From the NCBI GenBank assembly GCA_002162955.1, contig MABD01000057.1, forward strand, positions 289,754 to 353,753: a DNA stretch of 64,000 bases, read 5' to 3'. This document shows positions 27,443 through 38,069 of this stretch, one piece after another (positions within the stretch are counted from its first letter, which is position 1; each line of letters begins with the position of its first letter). Below the pieces are notes generated by a model, which saw nothing but the letters and a program-made list of their open reading frames with translations, was not told where the DNA came from and did no database searches. The stretch is from Gammaproteobacteria bacterium 45_16_T64 (GTDB lineage: Bacteria > Pseudomonadota > Gammaproteobacteria > Pseudomonadales > Ketobacteraceae). The position numbers and the translations under genes were made by a program.

Positions 27443-27616
27443 ATGATTGAGTTATTTCTTATTACTGCAGTAGCAAGCTTTATTAATATTTCGGGAGTTA
27501 AGGCATCCACCGACTTTGAAGGTCAAAGTGTACCGCCACGCCCAATAATCACCGTAGAGGACGTTAACAACAACGAACCTGAATCTCTACTAGAAGCGTT
27601 ACGCGCGTCAAGCTAA
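27443..27616 (+). CDS. Possible small secreted peptide, 57 residues
   Basis: An ATG-initiated 57-codon frame with a hydrophobic N-terminus (about residues 2-19) ending in a signal-peptidase-like VKAS segment, followed by a polar, acidic tail. The pattern looks like a small exported protein. There is no strong ribosome-binding site, and no family is recognised. It is convergent with recQ and ends 20 bases before the recQ stop. Confidence 0.4.
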   Translation: MIELFLITAVASFINISGVKASTDFEGQSVPPRPIITVEDVNNNEPESLLEALRASS

Positions 27617-27628
27617 CGGTTGGTTAAT

Positions 27629-27660
27629 GCGGAAATCTACATGTCCCTTAGGATTTCCGC
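27629..27660 (-). terminator. Hairpin at the recQ 3' end
   Basis: GCGGAAATC and GATTTCCGC form a perfect 9-bp stem spanning the recQ stop codon. It is a candidate terminator for the convergent small open frame and recQ, but lacks a T-run. Confidence 0.4.
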
Positions 27661-29775
27661 TCTAATACAACCGATGATTTCGTAAGAGTAGTGACCTTCT
27701 AAGTCTTCGTATACTGGCGTCAGTTTTATCTTATTGTCTTCATCGGCATGAGCAAACAACGCATCTCTTACACGGTCAATATCTTCTTCAGGTAACTGCA
27801 CCACGTCCTGTACTTCTATCTCACCTTCAACAATGCATTTTTCTAAGTGGATAAAAATAGTCTTCTCCTTGACCCCCCGTTGCTCTGCAATCATCGGAAC
27901 ATCCATACCCGCCTTCAGTAATGCAAGCGTCTCTAAATAGCTCTCTACCTTCGCCGCTTCCGGTGGTGGCGCAGACTCGACCTCACCATGATCTGCCAAA
28001 ATCGCTAAGAAAACATCACCGTACTTATCAAGTTTGTGCTGGCCAATACCGGATATTTGTAACATATGCGCTGCAGAGCCTGGACGACGCTCCATCATCT
28101 CCATCAGCGTGACGTCGCCAAAAATAATATAGGGCGGCACACCTTGCTCATCAGCAAGGCGCTTACGCTCTGCCCGTAGCGCTTCCCAAAGAACCCTATC
28201 TTGTTCTTTCACTTGAGAGGCAACTTTACGCGTCTTACCCTTTAACTCGACTCGATCCTTACGCAACGAAATGGACTCATCTCCACGCAACAGTTGTCGA
28301 CACTTATCAGTAAGCCTTAATGCGCCGAATGCTTCCATGTCTACATTGATATGTCCGCGCGCAATAAGTTGTCGATACACAGACTTCCACTGATCGACAG
28401 ATAGATCTTTTCCAATACCGAACGTGCTGACTTTTTCATGTTCAAACTGCTTAACTTTTGCATTGTCCGCACCTCTTAGAACATCCACGAGATGACTAAC
28501 ACCAAATCGCTGACCGGTACGAAAAATACAACTGAGTGCTTTTCTTGATGCATCAGTAGCATCCCAGCTTTCCGCTGGGTTTAAACAATTGTCGCAGTTA
28601 CCGCAGACAGAAGTCGAATCATCATCAAAGTAATTCAGTAACGCCTCACGCCGACAACTCGTAATCTCACATAACCCAAGCATCGATTCCAATCGTTGGT
28701 GCTCGATTCGTTTAAATTGTTCGCTGGCTTGTGAATCTGCCCGCATCTGCTTGAGCTTGATGACGTCTTGCAGGCCATACACCATCCACGCTGTCGAAGG
28801 TTCACCATCTCGCCCTGCACGCCCCGTTTCCTGGTAATACGACTCCACACTTTTGGGTAAATCCAAATGAGCAACAAAACGCACATCCGGTTTATCAATT
28901 CCCATACCAAATGCAATCGTAGCGACGACAATAACGCCATCGTTTCTCAAGAAGCGTTCCTGGTGACGCTTTCGCGTTTCCATGGGTAAACCCGCATGAT
29001 AAGGAATCGCATCAAACCCCTGCCCTGACAACCATTCCGCGGTGGACTCTACTTTTTTACGTGACAAGCAATACACAATACCCGCATCGCTGGCATGTTC
29101 ATTTTTTAAAAAACGTAATAACTGCTGATTACCATTTTCTCGGTGTGTAATACGGTATTGAATATTTGGCCGATCAAACCCGCTCACAAAGACATGGCCT
29201 TGCTCTAACCCGAGGCGCATCAATATTTCTTGTCGAGTCTGATTATCTGCGGTTGCCGTCAATGCTAACCGAGGAACGTGAGGGAATTGTTCTTGAAGAA
29301 TACTTAACTGCAAATAATCTGCACGAAAATCGTGTCCCCATTGCGAAACACAATGGGCCTCATCAATGGCAAATAGACTAATGTTTGCTTGCTTTAATAA
29401 CGCAATGGTCCTGGGTTGCAATAACCGCTCAGGGGCTACATACAACACATCTAAGTTACCTTCCAATACCGCCTGCTCAGTATGATATGCCTCTTCTCTG
29501 CTTAGCATACTATTAAGATACCGGGCCCTTACACCAAGCTGGGTAAGTGCAGACACCTGATCTTCCATTAGTGCAATAAGGGGTGATATCACGATACCAA
29601 CACCCTGACGTAGTAACATTGGGATTTGATAACAAAGAGACTTACCGCCACCTGTTGGCATCAACACCAAGGCGTCGCCACCCTGTGTTACGGTATCGAT
29701 AATGTCTTTTTGGTTGCCTCTAAAGGCAGAATACCCGAAGGTATTCTGTAAGATAGTTTCTGCGTTATTTTCCAT
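27637..29775 (-). CDS. recQ: ATP-dependent DNA helicase RecQ
   Basis: 712 residues. SF2 helicase core with Walker A TGGGKS (41-46), DEAH box at 138-141 (FAIDEAHC), the QWGHDFR aromatic-rich loop and the motif [13 protein letters not shown] zinc-binding segment follows (C-xx-C pairs in CEITSCRRE and CGNCDNC), then the winged-helix RQC domain and an HRDC domain near residue 540-600. It unwinds DNA 3' to 5' in recombination repair (RecF pathway). The C-terminal 100 residues carry a further helical RQC-like HTH extension. No strong ribosome-binding site is seen before the ATG. Confidence 0.95.
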   Translation of the reverse strand: MENNAETILQNTFGYSAFRGNQKDIIDTVTQGGDALVLMPTGGGKSLCYQIPMLLRQGVGIVISPLIALMEDQVSALTQLGVRARYLNSMLSREEAYHTEQAVLEGNLDVLYVAPERLLQPRTIALLKQANISLFAIDEAHCVSQWGHDFRADYLQLSILQEQFPHVPRLALTATADNQTRQEILMRLGLEQGHVFVSGFDRPNIQYRITHRENGNQQLLRFLKNEHASDAGIVYCLSRKKVESTAEWLSGQGFDAIPYHAGLPMETRKRHQERFLRNDGVIVVATIAFGMGIDKPDVRFVAHLDLPKSVESYYQETGRAGRDGEPSTAWMVYGLQDVIKLKQMRADSQASEQFKRIEHQRLESMLGLCEITSCRREALLNYFDDDSTSVCGNCDNCLNPAESWDATDASRKALSCIFRTGQRFGVSHLVDVLRGADNAKVKQFEHEKVSTFGIGKDLSVDQWKSVYRQLIARGHINVDMEAFGALRLTDKCRQLLRGDESISLRKDRVELKGKTRKVASQVKEQDRVLWEALRAERKRLADEQGVPPYIIFGDVTLMEMMERRPGSAAHMLQISGIGQHKLDKYGDVFLAILADHGEVESAPPPEAAKVESYLETLALLKAGMDVPMIAEQRGVKEKTIFIHLEKCIVEGEIEVQDVVQLPEEDIDRVRDALFAHADEDNKIKLTPVYEDLEGHYSYEIIGCIRAEILRDM

Positions 29776-29813
29776 GGGCAGAAGTATATAGAAAGGCTGA
29801 GGTGATACCAGCT

Positions 29814-31013
29814 TTAGATGACGTCAGTTTCCTTTAGTACCAAGATCTCTTCTTCACTAAGCCCCAATACGTCACCATAAACTTCAGTATTATATTCGCC
29901 TACTTCAGGACCTGGCCATTGCGTCTCTCCAGGCGTCCCTACCAACTTTGGCACAATTGCAGGAATTTTCAGCGGTTCGCCATTAATGTCAACTGACTCA
30001 AACATATCTCGCGCCTTATAATGTTCGTCCTCCATCATATCTTCTACATTAAAAATGGGCCCAGACGGCACTCTGGCGTCTTCAAGTACTGACAACGCTT
30101 CGTCAGACGTCATTCGATTTGTCCATTGTGACAATGCATCATCGATTTCTTGTTCATTATCGACCCTACCTTGATTAGTAGCGACACGCGGGTCCGTCGC
30201 GAGGTCTTCCCTTCCTATCGCTTTCATCAAGCGTACAAATATTGAGTCTCCATTACCGCCAATCACGATGTACTTACTGTCGCCACAACGATAGGTATTG
30301 GTGGGTACAATTCCGGTTACCGTTGTCCCTGATGGTTGTCGAACTGCGCCAGCGCCATCGTATTCAGGAACGACCCCTTCCATCATGTTATACATTGACT
30401 CATAAAGAGCCACATCGACGACCTGGCCACTGTTTTCCGGGGCTTTATTACGCTGAATTAACGCCAATACGATTCCAAAAGCAGCATGAAGGCCTGCTAG
30501 AGAATCGCCCATACTCAAATTGGGTCGAACAGGCGCTTCACCAGGGAACCCATTAACAGCGCGAAAACCACTAAATCCTTCACACACGGAGGCAAACCCT
30601 GGCTTCTGTGATAATGGGCCAGTTTGTCCATAACCGGAAATTCGCGTATAAACGAGATCAGGATGAACAGACTCAAATACCTCTGGGCCCAAGCCCCATT
30701 TTTCCATCGTGCCCGGTCGAAAGTTTTCTATTACAACATCAGATTTTAGGATAAGAGACTTAACAATTTCCCTCCCTTTCTCGCTTTTTAGATCCAATGT
30801 CACACATTTTTTATTGCGACCAAGACTTCGCCACCAAAGCGATGTGCCATCTTTTACTTCTCGCCATTGACGAATCGGGTCTCCTTTTCCCGGTGGTTCA
30901 ACTTTGATAACTTCCGCACCGTAATACCCTAATAAAGTCCCTGCAAAGGGCCCCGCTAATAATTGTCCAAGCTCAAGAACCCGAACGCCCTCTAATGGTT
31001 TGTCGTTGCTCAC
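29814..31013 (-). CDS. CaiB/BaiF-type (family III) CoA-transferase
   Basis: 399 residues from the GTG at 31013, preceded by AAAGGT; an upstream extension in frame is not family-like. Family III features: [34 protein letters not shown], a [18 protein letters not shown] block (the FRPG loop), and a GDSLAGLHA helix carrying the conserved active-site Asp. These enzymes move CoA between acyl groups; formyl-CoA:oxalate transferase is the type member. The next upstream gene on the same strand is a ThDP enzyme, and the divergent gene is an aldehyde dehydrogenase, so a 2-hydroxyacyl-CoA or oxalate-type pathway is possible. Exact substrate unknown. Confidence 0.85.
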   Translation of the reverse strand: MSNDKPLEGVRVLELGQLLAGPFAGTLLGYYGAEVIKVEPPGKGDPIRQWREVKDGTSLWWRSLGRNKKCVTLDLKSEKGREIVKSLILKSDVVIENFRPGTMEKWGLGPEVFESVHPDLVYTRISGYGQTGPLSQKPGFASVCEGFSGFRAVNGFPGEAPVRPNLSMGDSLAGLHAAFGIVLALIQRNKAPENSGQVVDVALYESMYNMMEGVVPEYDGAGAVRQPSGTTVTGIVPTNTYRCGDSKYIVIGGNGDSIFVRLMKAIGREDLATDPRVATNQGRVDNEQEIDDALSQWTNRMTSDEALSVLEDARVPSGPIFNVEDMMEDEHYKARDMFESVDINGEPLKIPAIVPKLVGTPGETQWPGPEVGEYNTEVYGDVLGLSEEEILVLKETDVI

Positions 31014-31167
31014 CGAATTACCTTTTATTGTAGTCTTATAGGAAACTTTCACGGAGCTCTTTGTGAAGCTCTTACGAAGCACCGAACCGAATATGCATCG
31101 ATCCTATCATTGGCTTTTAAGGAGAACAACCGGGTTGTACCGGATGGAAGTAAAAGTAATTATCTCT

Positions 31168-32901
31168 CTAACCCGTAAATTTTCGCTTTACCGCCCGCCC
31201 AATAAAACGTGCTTTTGTCCCCATATCAAATCGCTTCAAATTCGTCCCTACAATACCTTTAGTGAATCTTGTACGCTTAGAATAGTCGACGTTCACATCC
31301 ACAACCACTGGCTTTCCTGTATCCGCAATCGTGATCGCTTTTTTTATCACACTCATAATGTCTGAGTTGGTATTCAGCGTAATGAACTCCGCCCCTGTCG
31401 CCTGGGCCACACCAGAAATGTCGAGATTTCCCAACACGGTACAAGTTTTACGATTGTATGGAATCTCCTGTGCTTGAGATATCTGAGATAACTCTCCATC
31501 ATTAAATACAAAAAAAACACCACCGACCCGTAGACGCGATGCCGTCAGTATTTCCATGCAACTCATGGAGAAAGCACCGTCACCCACAATGCCAATGACC
31601 CTTTTATCTGGGTTAAGTAATTTCACGCCGATCACCGCAGGTACACAATACCCCATACAATTAAAATCGGAGGGGGATATAAAATGCTTGCTCTTGTGAA
31701 TGGGCATTAATTCCGCCGTAAGAAACGTGTGATTTCCATCATCTGCCACAACATAATCATCATCGGCAATTTGCACACGTAGCCCCTTGAAAAATGACGA
31801 GGGGTTTACCTTATCTCCACTATCATGCTCTGCCCATTCTTCATCATATTGAAATTTATCCCGTTTAATTTGGGTAGAAATACCGATTCTTTCATTGGCC
31901 AAGTCAGTACGTTTTATCAACCCCTCTACAATTTTCTCGAGTACTTTAACCGCATCACCCTCAATAGAAACCGAGGCAGGATAATTTGCATTCAACACAT
32001 TAGCATCTATATCGATATGAATTAGCTTCTCAGGAACCGTCACGCCAAAACTACCGGTAGGAATTTCAGCAAACCGAGTACCAACGGCTAACATACAATC
32101 ACAGTGTTTAAATGCATTGGTCGCGGCAGGAACCGCCGCAGGACCAAATCCCATACCCGTATGCAGAGGATGCTCTGCAGGAAAAACACTCAACCCCTGC
32201 AATGTTGTAGACACAGGGGCATGTAGCAAGTCCGCAATTTTTATCAGTAGCTCAGTCGCATCTCTTGCACCCCATCCAACAAAAATTCCTGGAAGATTAG
32301 CCGCACACAATTGCTCCACTGCAACATCGACCAGGGATTGGTCCACATCAATGGGTTCCAAAATAGGTCTATAGACCGGCAACTCCACTACGTCACCTTT
32401 GTCTAATTGCACATTCACCGGCACCTCGACAAAAACCGGTCCCGGCAACCCTGCATTGGCTAATTCATAGGCAGCATAAATAGAAGGAATAATGTCTTGA
32501 TGATCCTCTACCAAGTACGTCTTTTTTGTTATAGGCGCTAATAACGCGTGCTGATCCATATCGTGTAGCTGATACCGGTAATCACCATCGCCACGGATAC
32601 CCCCAGCAATAACCAGCATTGGCACACCTGCCATATAAGCCTCCCCCATGCCTGCGCTAGCATAAGCCGCGCCAGCAGCAGGCACGATCATCATCGTGCC
32701 TATGGTATCTGATGTCCGACTTATTGCATCCGCAATGAAAGAACCAGATGATTCATGTACCACTAGAATCGGCTGAATTAAATCTGAATTATTAAGCTCA
32801 TCATAAATTTCTGTGTTGTGAACTCCCGGAACCCCAAACGTATGTCTAACGCCAATTTGCTCCAAGGCATACTTTACTAACCATGCACCGGTTTTTTTCA
32901 T
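31168..32901 (-). CDS. Thiamine-diphosphate-dependent enzyme (acetolactate synthase/2-hydroxyacyl-CoA lyase-like)
   Basis: 577 residues from the ATG at 32901; GTG just before it is also possible, with AGGA upstream. Three-domain ThDP enzyme: the N-terminal Pyr domain has GVPGVHN and the catalytic Glu in VVHESSGS; the middle domain is Rossmann-like; the C-terminal PP domain has GDGAFSMSCMEI and the NDGEL end of the ThDP/Mg motif. Related families include acetolactate synthase, oxalyl-CoA decarboxylase, 2-hydroxyacyl-CoA lyase and benzoylformate decarboxylase. The CoA-transferase gene directly downstream points to an acyl-CoA substrate, and the divergent aldehyde dehydrogenase could oxidise an aldehyde product. 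Specific reaction is inferred, not shown. Confidence 0.8.
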   Translation of the reverse strand: MKKTGAWLVKYALEQIGVRHTFGVPGVHNTEIYDELNNSDLIQPILVVHESSGSFIADAISRTSDTIGTMMIVPAAGAAYASAGMGEAYMAGVPMLVIAGGIRGDGDYRYQLHDMDQHALLAPITKKTYLVEDHQDIIPSIYAAYELANAGLPGPVFVEVPVNVQLDKGDVVELPVYRPILEPIDVDQSLVDVAVEQLCAANLPGIFVGWGARDATELLIKIADLLHAPVSTTLQGLSVFPAEHPLHTGMGFGPAAVPAATNAFKHCDCMLAVGTRFAEIPTGSFGVTVPEKLIHIDIDANVLNANYPASVSIEGDAVKVLEKIVEGLIKRTDLANERIGISTQIKRDKFQYDEEWAEHDSGDKVNPSSFFKGLRVQIADDDYVVADDGNHTFLTAELMPIHKSKHFISPSDFNCMGYCVPAVIGVKLLNPDKRVIGIVGDGAFSMSCMEILTASRLRVGGVFFVFNDGELSQISQAQEIPYNRKTCTVLGNLDISGVAQATGAEFITLNTNSDIMSVIKKAITIADTGKPVVVDVNVDYSKRTRFTKGIVGTNLKRFDMGTKARFIGRAVKRKFTG

Positions 32902-33089
32902 CACTTTTCCTAACCCATTCCCTAACCTAGTTTGATTAAAGCTAATTAAGTATAGCTTCTCTACTGAGGCTAGCCCGGCGTCTTAAAACCAGGCAGTCAC
33001 CCGAGACTAAGGACAGTGCAATGGAATTGTGATTTAATCCTGAGTGTAAACACACTAGCTACATCGATAGCAATAAGGGCATCTTAAGA

Positions 33090-34748
33090 ATGTCCGAAAA
33101 TAACAACACATCGTTTATTCCTAATGACATTGTAAGAAAGGGGCTTAGACCAATGAATGCAGCACAAAATATACCCTCACCGGGCACTACCGTCGCCTAC
33201 AATCCCGCCACTGGCGAAGAAATAGGCCAAGTACCTAACACCGATATGACTCAAGTCCCCGATATGTTTGCACGAGCTCGCTCAGCTCAAGCCGCGTGGG
33301 AACAGATGAGTTTTACGCAACGAGCGGCATCAATTAAAAAAATGCGTGACTACCTTGTCGACAATGCAGCTCAAATTGCCGACATTGTCAGTAAAAGCAA
33401 TGGTAAAACCCGTATAGACGCTATGGGTACAGAGGTATTGCCCTGCACACTAGCTTGTGATTGGTACGCTAAAAATGCCGGGAAAGTACTCAAAGAAAAG
33501 AAAATCCCCATAGACAGCTTACTTTTCTTTAACAAGAAAAGCTCAATGCAACATAAAGCCCTCGGTGTCGTGGGTATTATCAGCCCTTGGAACTATCCAC
33601 TGTCAATTCCATTTGGCGAAATTATCATGGGGCTAATGGCAGGCAACGCCGTTATCCTAAAAGTCGCGGCCGCAACCCCTTTGGTTGGCCAAGTAATCAA
33701 CGACATTATTGCGGCGGGCAATTTACCTGCTGGGCTATTTCAACAAATAGTCGGATCTGGTGGTGCAGTCTCGCGCGCATTCTTTGAAAACCGTATCGAT
33801 AAAATATTCTTTACTGGCTCAGTAGGCGTTGGCAAGCAACTCATGTCAGAAGCCGCTGAGACTCTCACCCCGCTTTCGTTAGAACTCGGTGGCAATGATC
33901 CGATGATCGTCCTTAAGGACGCTGATATTGAGCGAGCCACAAACGGTGCAGCATGGGCGGGCTTCCAAAATGCTGGGCAATCCTGCGGTGGTGTAGAACG
34001 GGTCTATGTTCACGAATCTATCTTCGACGAGTTCGTTACCTTGCTCGCCAAAAAAACCAACTCACTACGACATGGCGCCGACAATAACCACAACGTCGAC
34101 ATTGGATGTTTAACAACCAAAAGCCAACTCAACACCGTTGAGCAACACCTAGAAGATGCTCTCACAAAAGGTGCAAAAATAGTCGCTCAATCCCAACCCA
34201 TTGGGCCTCAAAATGGCTATTTTCATCCAGCAACATTATTAACGAATACGACCGATGACATGCTGTTTATCAAGGAAGAGACGTTCGGTCCGCTGATACC
34301 AGTCATTCCTTTCTCCACTGAGGATGAAGCCCTATCCCTTGCGAATGATTCTGACCTTGCATTAACAAGCTCTGTCTGGACAAAAGACCTGAAAAACGGT
34401 CGGAAACTTGCCGCCAAACTAGAATCAGGTGTTACCACCATCAACGACCACCTATATACACACGGCCTTTCTGAAATGCCTTGGGGTGGCTGGAAACATT
34501 CAGGGATTGGACGTACCCATGGACCAGAAGGGCTTAAGGAGATGACCCACACTAAAGCAGTTAACTGGGACATCCTTCCGGCAAAAAGAAATTTATGGTG
34601 GTATCCGTTTACTGAGTCTTCTTTTGATGCACTCATCAATGCGCAACGATTTGTCTATCCGCGATCGCCAAAGGAATTTGCGACCAGCGCCGTTAAACTC
34701 ACCCCATTCCTCGTCGGCAAGATGTTTTCAAAATGGAAAGTTAAGTAA
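33090..34748 (+). CDS. Aldehyde dehydrogenase
   Basis: 552 residues, NAD(P)-dependent ALDH superfamily: GIISPWNYPLS (coenzyme binding), FTGSVGVGK, general-base Glu in LELGGNDP and catalytic Cys in GQSCGGVERV. The N-terminal 20 residues are extra and the next methionine, MNAAQN, could be the start. The C-terminus has a hydrophobic/basic extension of about 40 residues (WWYPFTESS onward), as in fatty-aldehyde-type members that contact membranes. It is divergent from the ThDP-enzyme/CoA-transferase operon and may use its aldehyde product. Ends at a strong terminator. Confidence 0.88.
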   Translation: MSENNNTSFIPNDIVRKGLRPMNAAQNIPSPGTTVAYNPATGEEIGQVPNTDMTQVPDMFARARSAQAAWEQMSFTQRAASIKKMRDYLVDNAAQIADIVSKSNGKTRIDAMGTEVLPCTLACDWYAKNAGKVLKEKKIPIDSLLFFNKKSSMQHKALGVVGIISPWNYPLSIPFGEIIMGLMAGNAVILKVAAATPLVGQVINDIIAAGNLPAGLFQQIVGSGGAVSRAFFENRIDKIFFTGSVGVGKQLMSEAAETLTPLSLELGGNDPMIVLKDADIERATNGAAWAGFQNAGQSCGGVERVYVHESIFDEFVTLLAKKTNSLRHGADNNHNVDIGCLTTKSQLNTVEQHLEDALTKGAKIVAQSQPIGPQNGYFHPATLLTNTTDDMLFIKEETFGPLIPVIPFSTEDEALSLANDSDLALTSSVWTKDLKNGRKLAAKLESGVTTINDHLYTHGLSEMPWGGWKHSGIGRTHGPEGLKEMTHTKAVNWDILPAKRNLWWYPFTESSFDALINAQRFVYPRSPKEFATSAVKLTPFLVGKMFSKWKVK

Positions 34749-34755
34749 CTCCCAT

Positions 34756-34788
34756 AAAAAAGGGCTGCATTGCTGCAGCCCTTTTTTT
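34756..34788. terminator. Bidirectional terminator
   Basis: A near-perfect stem (GGGCTGCA/TGCAGCCC) is flanked by A and T runs on both sides. It lies between the convergent aldehyde dehydrogenase gene and the lipoprotein gene at 34803. Confidence 0.9.
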
Positions 34789-34802
34789 GCTGGTGACATT
34801 AC

Positions 34803-36056
34803 TTACCAGAACAAACTCTTCCTCTGACTCAATGGAATGTACTCATCTTTTACGATCAACTGATCTTGCGCCGCGACCCGCTGGTTAGATGACTTCATCT
34901 CATCCATTTGGGCGGCTAAGGTCTCTAGCTGTCTGCTTAGAGAGGTTCGTTCCTCTTCCAACGTTACCACTCTCCCCGCAAGTGCATCACTACCTTCAAC
35001 CGCCTTATCTAGCACCCCTTCCGTTTCGATAACGGCTTGATCCGCTTCGGTTAACTTGTCTCCCTGACTTTTGGCGACTTTAGCGACCATCTCTAGCTGC
35101 GCAAGAAGCGAACGGTCCCTCACATCATCGGACCCTAATGCCTTGCCAGTCTCATTCAGTTTTTTCGTCAGTAAAAGCAACCAGCGCTCCATTTCACGTC
35201 GATCCATCTTGGATAATTTCAGCATATCCCCTGCCACCGCATGAGCAATTTCAAACGCAAATTCAGCCTCCACTTTGGCAGCTAAGATCGCAGCTTCATC
35301 ACGAGTATTCTTAGCAATAACCGATTTGGCATGGTTGAGTGCTCCCAACGAACCGCCATAACTCAACGCTGCATAACGATCTAATGTATATCGGCCATCT
35401 CGCTCAACACGCTTACTGATATCCTGCAAATAAAATCGTTGGGCTGCCATAATTTCCAGTGCTTTTTGCTCTCTCAATAACTGAGGCAATGCACGCTGCG
35501 CTCGCTCAAAGCCCCCTCGAGACACCTGCTTTATTAACCCATTGTGCGCTCGTTCCAAATCACGAAACGCATAAGGAAAATAAGTCTGCGCTTGAAACTT
35601 CTTTATCCACTTAAAGTTCTCTACCGACCCTGCCAACAAACTATCTGAGCGACGCTTATTGTCCTCTGCACGACTCAATGCAGTGACGGCTTTAGATAAT
35701 AACGTTAGCGTTTCTTTTCCCATACTATCGCCGAAAAACAGCGATGCTGACTTGTGGATCTTTTCTGGCTCAAGTTTGAACATATCATAATACCGGCGAG
35801 CACCAGAAAGCGCACTTAAGGCAGCACTCATATCATCAGGTGCAAAAGTCCCGACATCATTCGCCTGGGCTGCTGCCATTCGCTGCTCTACCGCTTCCAG
35901 TTGGGTAGAAATTTGCGACAATAGCGATTGTTCGTTAACTCGTTGCTCTGCTTGCTGCATCAATTTGTAACTACTCGTAGCGCACCCAGTTAAAAACAAA
36001 ACTTGTCCCATGACTAATAGGAATGCGATACGGAAAATATGACTTGGACGATCCAT
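34803..36056 (-). CDS. Coiled-coil lipoprotein
   Basis: 417 residues from the ATG at 36056, which has AGAAGG upstream; the earlier frame start is not supported. A signal peptide ends in the lipobox LTGC, followed by long helices rich in Gln, Glu, Ala and Lys, with heptad spacing at about residues 30-55 and 330-400. Many RAxxxALPQLLREQ-type segments suggest tetratricopeptide-like or helical-bundle packing. It would be anchored in the outer membrane facing the periplasm. It resembles the N-terminal coiled-coil part of some OmpA-family lipoproteins but has no OmpA peptidoglycan-binding domain. I cannot assign a function. Confidence 0.6.
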   Translation of the reverse strand: MDRPSHIFRIAFLLVMGQVLFLTGCATSSYKLMQQAEQRVNEQSLLSQISTQLEAVEQRMAAAQANDVGTFAPDDMSAALSALSGARRYYDMFKLEPEKIHKSASLFFGDSMGKETLTLLSKAVTALSRAEDNKRRSDSLLAGSVENFKWIKKFQAQTYFPYAFRDLERAHNGLIKQVSRGGFERAQRALPQLLREQKALEIMAAQRFYLQDISKRVERDGRYTLDRYAALSYGGSLGALNHAKSVIAKNTRDEAAILAAKVEAEFAFEIAHAVAGDMLKLSKMDRREMERWLLLLTKKLNETGKALGSDDVRDRSLLAQLEMVAKVAKSQGDKLTEADQAVIETEGVLDKAVEGSDALAGRVVTLEEERTSLSRQLETLAAQMDEMKSSNQRVAAQDQLIVKDEYIPLSQRKSLFW

Positions 36057-36464
36057 TACTACACCTTCTGCCTTTGCGGCACGATAGAGGAAAAACTTGA
36101 GGTACAGTAGAAGCCTATGCAAAAATAGTCATGAGAGTCATAATATAAAGCACTTAAAATCACCATCGATATACAACGACAAAATATCTATACATTTCAA
36201 TAGTTTATATCATTTATTATAGGATGAAGCCCTATAAAAACAAGCCCTCTAATAGCTTTTTTTGTGGGGATAATCCAAAGGCCATGGGTTAAATAGTCCA
36301 TTATTTTATGACAAAAATATGCCACGTTTAGGCTCAGTGGCCCCCACAACAATTAACCTACTGTTTTTCCTATTATTAACCAAAAAGTGTTGTTGTTTCT
36401 GTAAAAGCAGTAGAATAAAACGTATTCACGCATCATTTCCACTACACGCGACCCATTCTAAAAC
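36057..36464. other. Gene-free A/T-rich stretch with divergent promoters
   Basis: About 400 bases between two divergent genes, with no protein-coding frame of note. It should hold the promoters of the coiled-coil lipoprotein gene and the AraC-type regulator. I see no distinctive operator. Confidence 0.4.
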
Positions 36465-37367
36465 ATGACATCATCGACCAAAATACAACTCACTCAGCTG
36501 CTCCGTCGCCATCTACAGGATTTTGGTGCACCAGAGCCATTGGGCTCTATTGGTATATTCTATTGCCGCAACACCCAGCGGGTTCGAGAAGTCCCCCTAC
36601 ACCAACCCTGTATGATTATGGTACTTCAAGGGATGAAGCGCCTTACTTTCAAAGATAAATCCTACGACTGTCGGCCTGGTCAACTTTTACTCATACCGGG
36701 AAATAGCGTTGTGTATTTTGAGAATATACCCTTGGGTGAGCAGCAAGAGTTCTTATCGATGTGCACCTCGTTTCAACCCAATACCGTTGAACAATTTTGT
36801 CACCAGCATAAACAGATTATAAATAACATAGGTTCATCAGCCTCTCCCTTGGCCGACGCGCCTAGCGATATACAACTTGCGATGCTACAGAGAGTGCAAT
36901 GGTGCCAGCAACAAGGCGTCGATGAACTGATGGATGAACATCGCCAACAAGAACTTCTTCTATTATTGGTTAATAGTGGGCTTGGAGAGTCCCTATTGCT
37001 GCCTCATGCATCATCCTGGCGGCAACGTGTATGCCATATGCTGTCGCTGAACATCGGTCATGATTGGCAGCTAAACCAGGTAAGTGACAAATTAGCCGTG
37101 AGTGACTCCACATTGCGCCGCCACTTAAGCAAAGAATCAACGTCATTTCGGTTGTTACTTGAAGAAACCCGACTCGTCTCCGGCTTGTGCTTATTACAAG
37201 AAACTAACTGGCCAATTGGCCAGATCGCGGAAACCGTCGGATACCAATCCCAATCCAGGTTTGGTGAGCGCTTTAAACGACGTTTTAGCATGACTCCCAG
37301 AGAACTTCGACAGACCCGCCAGCTCGGTTTGAGCGAATCGGGAGAAAGATTGACTGCTGAGAGCTAA
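36465..37367 (+). CDS. AraC-family transcriptional regulator
   Basis: 300 residues. The N-terminal 150 residues form a cupin-type ligand-binding domain (HQPCMIMVLQGMKRLTF), and the C-terminal 100 residues a two-HTH AraC domain: the first HTH in WQLNQVSDKLAVSDSTLRRHL, the second in IGQIAETVGYQSQSRFGERF, then the FKRRFSMTPRELR end. The ligand is unknown. The PEBP-family gene directly downstream on the same strand (71-base gap) may be a target or partner. No clear ribosome-binding site. Confidence 0.9.
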   Translation: MTSSTKIQLTQLLRRHLQDFGAPEPLGSIGIFYCRNTQRVREVPLHQPCMIMVLQGMKRLTFKDKSYDCRPGQLLLIPGNSVVYFENIPLGEQQEFLSMCTSFQPNTVEQFCHQHKQIINNIGSSASPLADAPSDIQLAMLQRVQWCQQQGVDELMDEHRQQELLLLLVNSGLGESLLLPHASSWRQRVCHMLSLNIGHDWQLNQVSDKLAVSDSTLRRHLSKESTSFRLLLEETRLVSGLCLLQETNWPIGQIAETVGYQSQSRFGERFKRRFSMTPRELRQTRQLGLSESGERLTAES

Positions 37368-37438
37368 AACCATTCCCTACGATTCATATACTGATACCCA
37401 ACACATTGTGTTTTCATTCATCAGATAGGAATCTCAAC

Positions 37439-38029
37439 ATGTCTCAACAACGCGATAAAAAACTCTTTCGGGCCCTCGCAGCTGCATTTTTTGGATGTGT
37501 CATCGGAATAGCATCGGCAGGTACGCCCTCCGAACCAACATCATTCAACTTAAACAGCTCCGACATAAATGAAGGCCAAAGCCTATCTACAGATCAAGTG
37601 TTCAGCGGGTTTGGATGCACTGGTAACAATATATCACCTTCACTATCGTGGACTGGAGCTCCTGAAAGCACTAAAAGTTTCGCGTTAACCGTTTATGATC
37701 CCGATGCCCCCACTGGAAGTGGTTGGTGGCATTGGGTAGTATTTAATATTGATAGCTCAACCACAAGCATCTCAAGAAATGCCGGGGCTCTGGATAGCAA
37801 ACTCGCACCGCAAGGTAGTGTACAAAGCCGCACCGACTTTGGATTGAAGGGGTTTGGTGGGGCGTGTCCACCAGAAGGTCATGGACGTCATCGATATCAA
37901 TTCACACTACATGCACTGAATGTCGATACATTGCAGCTTTCTGATGATAGTTCTGCCGCATTGGTAGGCTATATGATCAACCAGCACCGTATCGCCAAAA
38001 CAACGATAGAAGCCATTTATGAGCGTTAA
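37439..38029 (+). CDS. YbhB/YbcL-family PEBP protein, exported
   Basis: 196 residues from the ATG at 37439, with AGGA upstream. A signal peptide (ALAAAFFGCVIGIASA) is followed by the phosphatidylethanolamine-binding/Raf-kinase-inhibitor fold: SPSLSWTGAPESTKSFALTV, the DPDAPTG segment, a WWHWVVFNI strand and a GPCPP-like GGACPPEGHGRHRYQF block. The family binds small anionic ligands; E. coli YbhB and YbcL are the prototypes with no proven enzymatic role. Two cysteines could form a disulfide in the periplasm. Confidence 0.9.
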   Translation: MSQQRDKKLFRALAAAFFGCVIGIASAGTPSEPTSFNLNSSDINEGQSLSTDQVFSGFGCTGNNISPSLSWTGAPESTKSFALTVYDPDAPTGSGWWHWVVFNIDSSTTSISRNAGALDSKLAPQGSVQSRTDFGLKGFGGACPPEGHGRHRYQFTLHALNVDTLQLSDDSSAALVGYMINQHRIAKTTIEAIYER

Positions 38030-38069
38030 GACAGTCTCATAATAAATTGCATTTAGGGACAATACGACA

